A stretch of 10,676 nucleotides of DNA from Gammaproteobacteria bacterium. Lineage in GTDB: Bacteria > Pseudomonadota > Gammaproteobacteria > QOAV01. The stretch covers positions 1 through 10,676 of the forward strand of contig JALXFQ010000433.1 of the NCBI GenBank assembly GCA_027067235.1, written 5' to 3'. Shown one piece after another: positions 7,831 to 10,676 of the stretch. The notes under the pieces were generated by a model. It searched no databases. It was not told the origin of the DNA and saw only the letters and a list, made by a program, of their open reading frames with translations. Made by a program: the position numbers and the translations under genes. Positions within the stretch are counted from its first letter, which is position 1, and each line of letters starts with the position of its first letter.

Positions 7831-8145
7831 GGTTGCATCCACGCAAGCCAAAACTTCCTCTCGCCTTACATGCAACCCAGTCTCCCATCTCGATGCTTCC
7901 ACGATATTTGCATCTACGGAGAAATCAACTCCGAGACTCCTGCGCATGTCAGTTCAGTGGTTGATTTGTCGTTCATGGATGCGCAGCCCGGTTGCATCCA
8001 CGCAAGCCAAAACTTCCTCCCGCCTTACATGCAACCCAGTCTCCCATCTCGATGCTTCCACGATATTTGCATCTACGGAGAAATCAAATCCGAGACTCCT
8101 GCGCATGTCAGTTCAGTGGTTGATTTGTCTCCACTGGATGCGCAG

Positions 8146-8175
8146 CCCCGTTATTTAGCCGGGCTTTGTTCGGAC
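8146..8175. repeat. Solitary truncated CRISPR repeat inside the T array
   Basis: Thirty nt identical to positions 8-37 of the CRISPR repeat lie between two T units, with no spacer on either side. The left T unit ends in GATGCGCAG and the right one resumes at CGGTTGCATCC, so compared with uninterrupted junctions (7830/7831, 8335/8336) it is a net insertion of 28 nt. It lies between the arms TGGATGC (8135-8141) and GCATCCA (8181-8187). Confidence 0.85.
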
Positions 8176-8494
8176 CGGTTGCATCCACGCAAGCCAAAAC
8201 ATCCGCCTCTCCTACATGCAACCCAGTCTCCCATCTCGATGCTTCCACGATATTTGCATCTACGGAGAAATCAACTCCGAGAATCCTGCGCATGTCAGGT
8301 CAGTGGTTGATTTGTCTCCACTGGATGCGCAGCCCGGTTGCATCCACGCAAGCCAAAACTTCCTCCCGCCTTACATGCAACCCAGTCTCCCATCTCGATG
8401 CTTCCACGATATTTGCATCTACGGAGAAATCAACTCCGAGAATCCTGCGCATGTCAGGTCAGTGGTTGATTTGTCTCCACTGGATGCGCAGCCC

Positions 8495-8653
8495 GGTTGC
8501 ATCCACGCAAGCCAAAACATCCACTGTTCTCACATGCAACCCAATCTCGATATCGGAAACATCCGCGTATTTTTGCATCACCAGAGTGCCGAACACCGAG
8601 AATCCTGCGCATGTCAGTTCAGTGGTTGATTTATCGTTCATGGATGCGCAGCC
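8495..8653. repeat. T unit with the alternative variable segment
   Basis: Between the conserved ATGCAACCCAATCTC and CCGAGAATCCTGCGCATG this copy has a segment of about 52 nt (8551-8602) unlike the 51-nt version in its neighbours but clearly related to that in the shortened copy at 7711-7830. A second short variable stretch after GCCAAAAC (8519-8535) also differs. The flanks are otherwise nearly identical to adjacent units. The one-base length difference breaks any reading frame shared with the other units. Confidence 0.7.
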
Positions 8654-8752
8654 CCGTTATTTAGCCGGGCTTTGTTCGGACACTATCGTGGCGGCAGAAA
8701 CAGCATCGGCTACATGTTTTAACCCCGTTATTTAGCCGGGCTTTGTTCGGAC
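8652..8752 (-). CRISPR. One-spacer CRISPR mini-array between T units
   Basis: A truncated repeat (8652-8681, repeat positions 8-37), one 34-nt spacer (8682-8715) and one full 37-nt repeat (8716-8752) lie between T units, with T resuming at 8753 (CGGTTGCATCC). The spacer differs from all those in the long array that are visible here. The strand given is the inferred direction of transcription (see the long array). In that direction the full repeat comes first and the truncated one last, the normal arrangement of a trailer end. Confidence 0.85.
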
Positions 8753-8909
8753 CGGTTGCATCCCGGTAAACCAAAACTTCCTCCCGCCTTACATGCAACC
8801 CAGTCTCACATCTCGATGCTTCCACGATATTTGCATCTACGGAGAAATCAACTCCGAGAATCCTGCGCATGTCAGTTCAGTGGTTGATTTATCGTTCATG
8901 GATGCGCAG

Positions 8910-10676
8910 CCCCGTTATTTAGCCGGGCTTTGTTCGGACAAAAAAGCGCACAATAGCCAGTACGCGCCTTTTGTTTTAACCCCGTTATTTAGCCGGGCTT
9001 TGTTCGGACCGAAGAGTTTGTCGTAGCATGATCCACGGCGGCGTTTTAACCCCGTTATTTAGCCGGGCTTTGTTCGGACGTGATTTCTGCTGCGATTGAA
9101 ATGATGAGTGAAAAGTTTTAACCCCGTTATTTAGCCGGGCTTTGTTCGGACACTTCTGTAGCAGATATTCGCGATGCCGCACAGCGCGTTTTAACCCCGT
9201 TATTTAGCCGGGCTTTGTTCGGACAATGTAATCGCAAGGGTCATGACATTGTCTTAAATGTTTTAACCCCGTTATTTAGCCGGGCTTTGTTCGGACCCCA
9301 CCAGCAGCGATAAACGAGGACGTATCGAACTGTTTTAACCCCGTTATTTAGCCGGGCTTTGTTCGGACTTCGGCGGCCCTGTGCGTCACGTCTCGGTCAA
9401 GCGCGTTTTAACCCCGTTATTTAGCCGGGCTTTGTTCGGACATGTCGTTGTGCCACTGATGGCTGGTGAAAAACTGTTTTAACCCCGTTATTTAGCCGGG
9501 CTTTGTTCGGACTCAGGTGACGGCGTAATACGCGCACTAAAAAAGATAGTTTTAACCCCGTTATTTAGCCGGGCTTTGTTCGGACCCCGGGCAGGTACAT
9601 GCGGCCATTGGCGAGTTCGTGTTTTAACCCCGTTATTTAGCCGGGCTTTGTTCGGACGGTCAGTGTCCCCAAGGACTCCACAATCTTTCAATAGTTTTAA
9701 CCCCGTTATTTAGCCGGGCTTTGTTCGGACCTTGAACATTTGGCAGAGAACGAAAAAATACCCCTGTTTTAACCCCGTTATTTAGCCGGGCTTTGTTCGG
9801 ACAACCGTGGCCTCTGACATGCCCAACTGGGCAGCCGGCGTTTTAACCCCGTTATTTAGCCGGGCTTTGTTCGGACAGGAAGAAAGAAGAGCTGGAAAAA
9901 ATCAGAAAGGAGTTTTAACCCCGTTATTTAGCCGGGCTTTGTTCGGACGTTGGAGTGCAGCAGAAGGTGACGTAGTAGGTTCGTTTTAACCCCGTTATTT
10001 AGCCGGGCTTTGTTCGGACGCGCCAGTGTCGGCTGACAGCCTCTGGCCCGCAGTCGTTTTAACCCCGTTATTTAGCCGGGCTTTGTTCGGACGATATTGG
10101 AAACGTTGGCGCGGGCTCAAGCGCCAGGTTTTAACCCCGTTATTTAGCCGGGCTTTGTTCGGACCTGCCACTAACCTGAAAAATGGCGACCATGTCTTGT
10201 TTTAACCCCGTTATTTAGCCGGGCTTTGTTCGGACCACGCTGTAACATGCTATGCTTTGCACTCAACCAACGTTTTAACCCCGTTATTTAGCCGGGCTTT
10301 GTTCGGACGCTTCTTGGCGACGATGTACAGAATCAAGAATTGGTTTTAACCCCGTTATTTAGCCGGGCTTTGTTCGGACGTAGCGGAAGTCATAAAAAGC
10401 GGGGATGTGGTTCTGGTTTTAACCCCGTTATTTAGCCGGGCTTTGTTCGGACGGCGAGGTCCTGGCCCAGGATGCCCAGGATCTTGTGTTTTAACCCCGT
10501 TATTTAGCCGGGCTTTGTTCGGACCTCAACATCGACCCGGAAGCCACCGCCCTCCTGAACGTTTTAACCCCGTTATTTAGCCGGGCTTTGTTCGGACGGA
10601 CAGGCCCATTCGCGGCTCAAAAACGCCGAAAGTTTTAACCCCGTTATTTAGCCGGGCTTTGTTCGGACCTCAGGCG
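8910..10676 (-). CRISPR. Long CRISPR array, 37-nt repeats, continues past right edge
   Basis: One truncated repeat (8910-8939) is followed by 24 full repeats starting at 8973, 9043, 9115, 9188, 9260, 9332, 9405, 9476, 9549, 9621, 9694, 9766, 9840, 9912, 9983, 10056, 10128, 10199, 10272, 10343, 10416, 10488, 10561 and 10632. All read identically: they begin GTTTTAACCCCG and end TTTGTTCGGAC. The 24 complete spacers are 33-37 nt, mostly 34-36, and all different. Reasons for minus-strand transcription: the repeat then ends in GTTAAAAC, close to common crRNA handles such as ATTGAAAC; the left terminal repeat then lacks its 3' end; and the left flank is not AT-rich like a leader. No cas gene is visible. 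Variable spacer length argues against types I-E and I-F; a type III or type I-A/B/D system is possible but unproven. Presence of the array is near certain, the strand about 0.65. Confidence 0.98.

Larger units (their letters stand above)
7558..8911. repeat. Tandem repeat T, about 159-bp units, non-coding, mosaic
   Basis: From just after tRNA-Cys to the start of the CRISPR array the DNA is made of tandem copies of one unit. Using GGTTGCATCC as unit start, copies begin at 7831, 7990, 8177, 8336, 8495 and 8754. The steps are 159 bp, apart from one copy of 160 and the CRISPR insertions at two junctions. Two shortened copies (about 7599-7830) and a remnant (7560-7598) precede them. Conserved blocks (for example TGCGCATGTCAG, TGGATGCGCAGCC, ATGCAACCCAGTCTC) alternate with segments that differ between copies. 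Most copies are over 90% identical by eye. Because 159 is a multiple of 3, several frames stay open across the units on both strands, but none has a start, a ribosome site or a conserved frame that persuades me it is a gene. I do not recognise the family. Confidence 0.9.

Noticed and set aside
8146..8939. Truncated repeats as integron attC-like sites
   Set aside because: They are identical to the 3' 30 nt of the CRISPR repeat, and the characteristic paired attC core sites and integron gene cassettes are absent.
8985..9989. Short open frames within the CRISPR array, such as those ending in NKARLNNGVKT
   Set aside because: They are translations of the repeat plus spacers with no gene signals.

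Overview
The window (10,676 bp) looks like the chromosome of a gammaproteobacterium. The strongest evidence is the order uvrC, pgsA, tRNA-Gly(GCC), tRNA-Cys(GCA), which resembles the E. coli uvrC-pgsA-glyW-cysT locus, together with a gamma-type UvrC that has all four Fe-S cysteines. No cas gene, transposase or phage gene is visible.

Layout. (1) 3-2289, plus strand: the end of a surface-polysaccharide cluster, with the 3' part of a GT4-like glycosyltransferase followed by rmlA (dTDP-glucose synthesis). (2) 2283-4796, minus strand: efp with a good sigma70 promoter, followed after 33 nt by a large polytopic membrane protein that resembles a GT-C glycosyltransferase. Its stop codon overlaps that of rmlA. 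(3) 4875-7262, plus strand: uvrC (GTG start) and pgsA. (4) 7283-7557: a strong promoter, tRNA-Gly, two terminator-like hairpins and tRNA-Cys. (5) 7558-8911: a non-coding tandem repeat of about 159 bp (called T here) in about eight copies, some partial, built from alternating conserved and variable segments and rich in inverted repeats. (6) 8910 to the right edge: a CRISPR array of one truncated and 24 apparently identical 37-nt repeats with spacers of 33-37 nt, running out of the window.

The most unusual feature is how the T repeat and the CRISPR sequence fit together. CRISPR sequence enters the T unit three times at the same point, inside the loop of a 7-bp inverted repeat (TGGATGC/GCATCCA). 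The first time it is a lone truncated repeat (8146-8175). The second is a one-spacer mini-array (8652-8752). The third is the long array. All three start with the same 30-nt truncated repeat, which lacks the 7 nt that would be the 3' end of the repeat if the array is transcribed from the minus strand. This looks like one array in three states of collapse or growth within an amplified repeat, or like a repeated flank that carries the array. It predicts that the second half of T lies just beyond the right end of the long array.

Orientation and CRISPR type cannot be settled without cas genes. The repeat end GTTAAAAC (minus strand), the truncated terminal repeat, the variable spacer length and an A-over-T excess on the plus strand of the spacers all fit minus-strand transcription and possibly a type III-like system, but this is inference.
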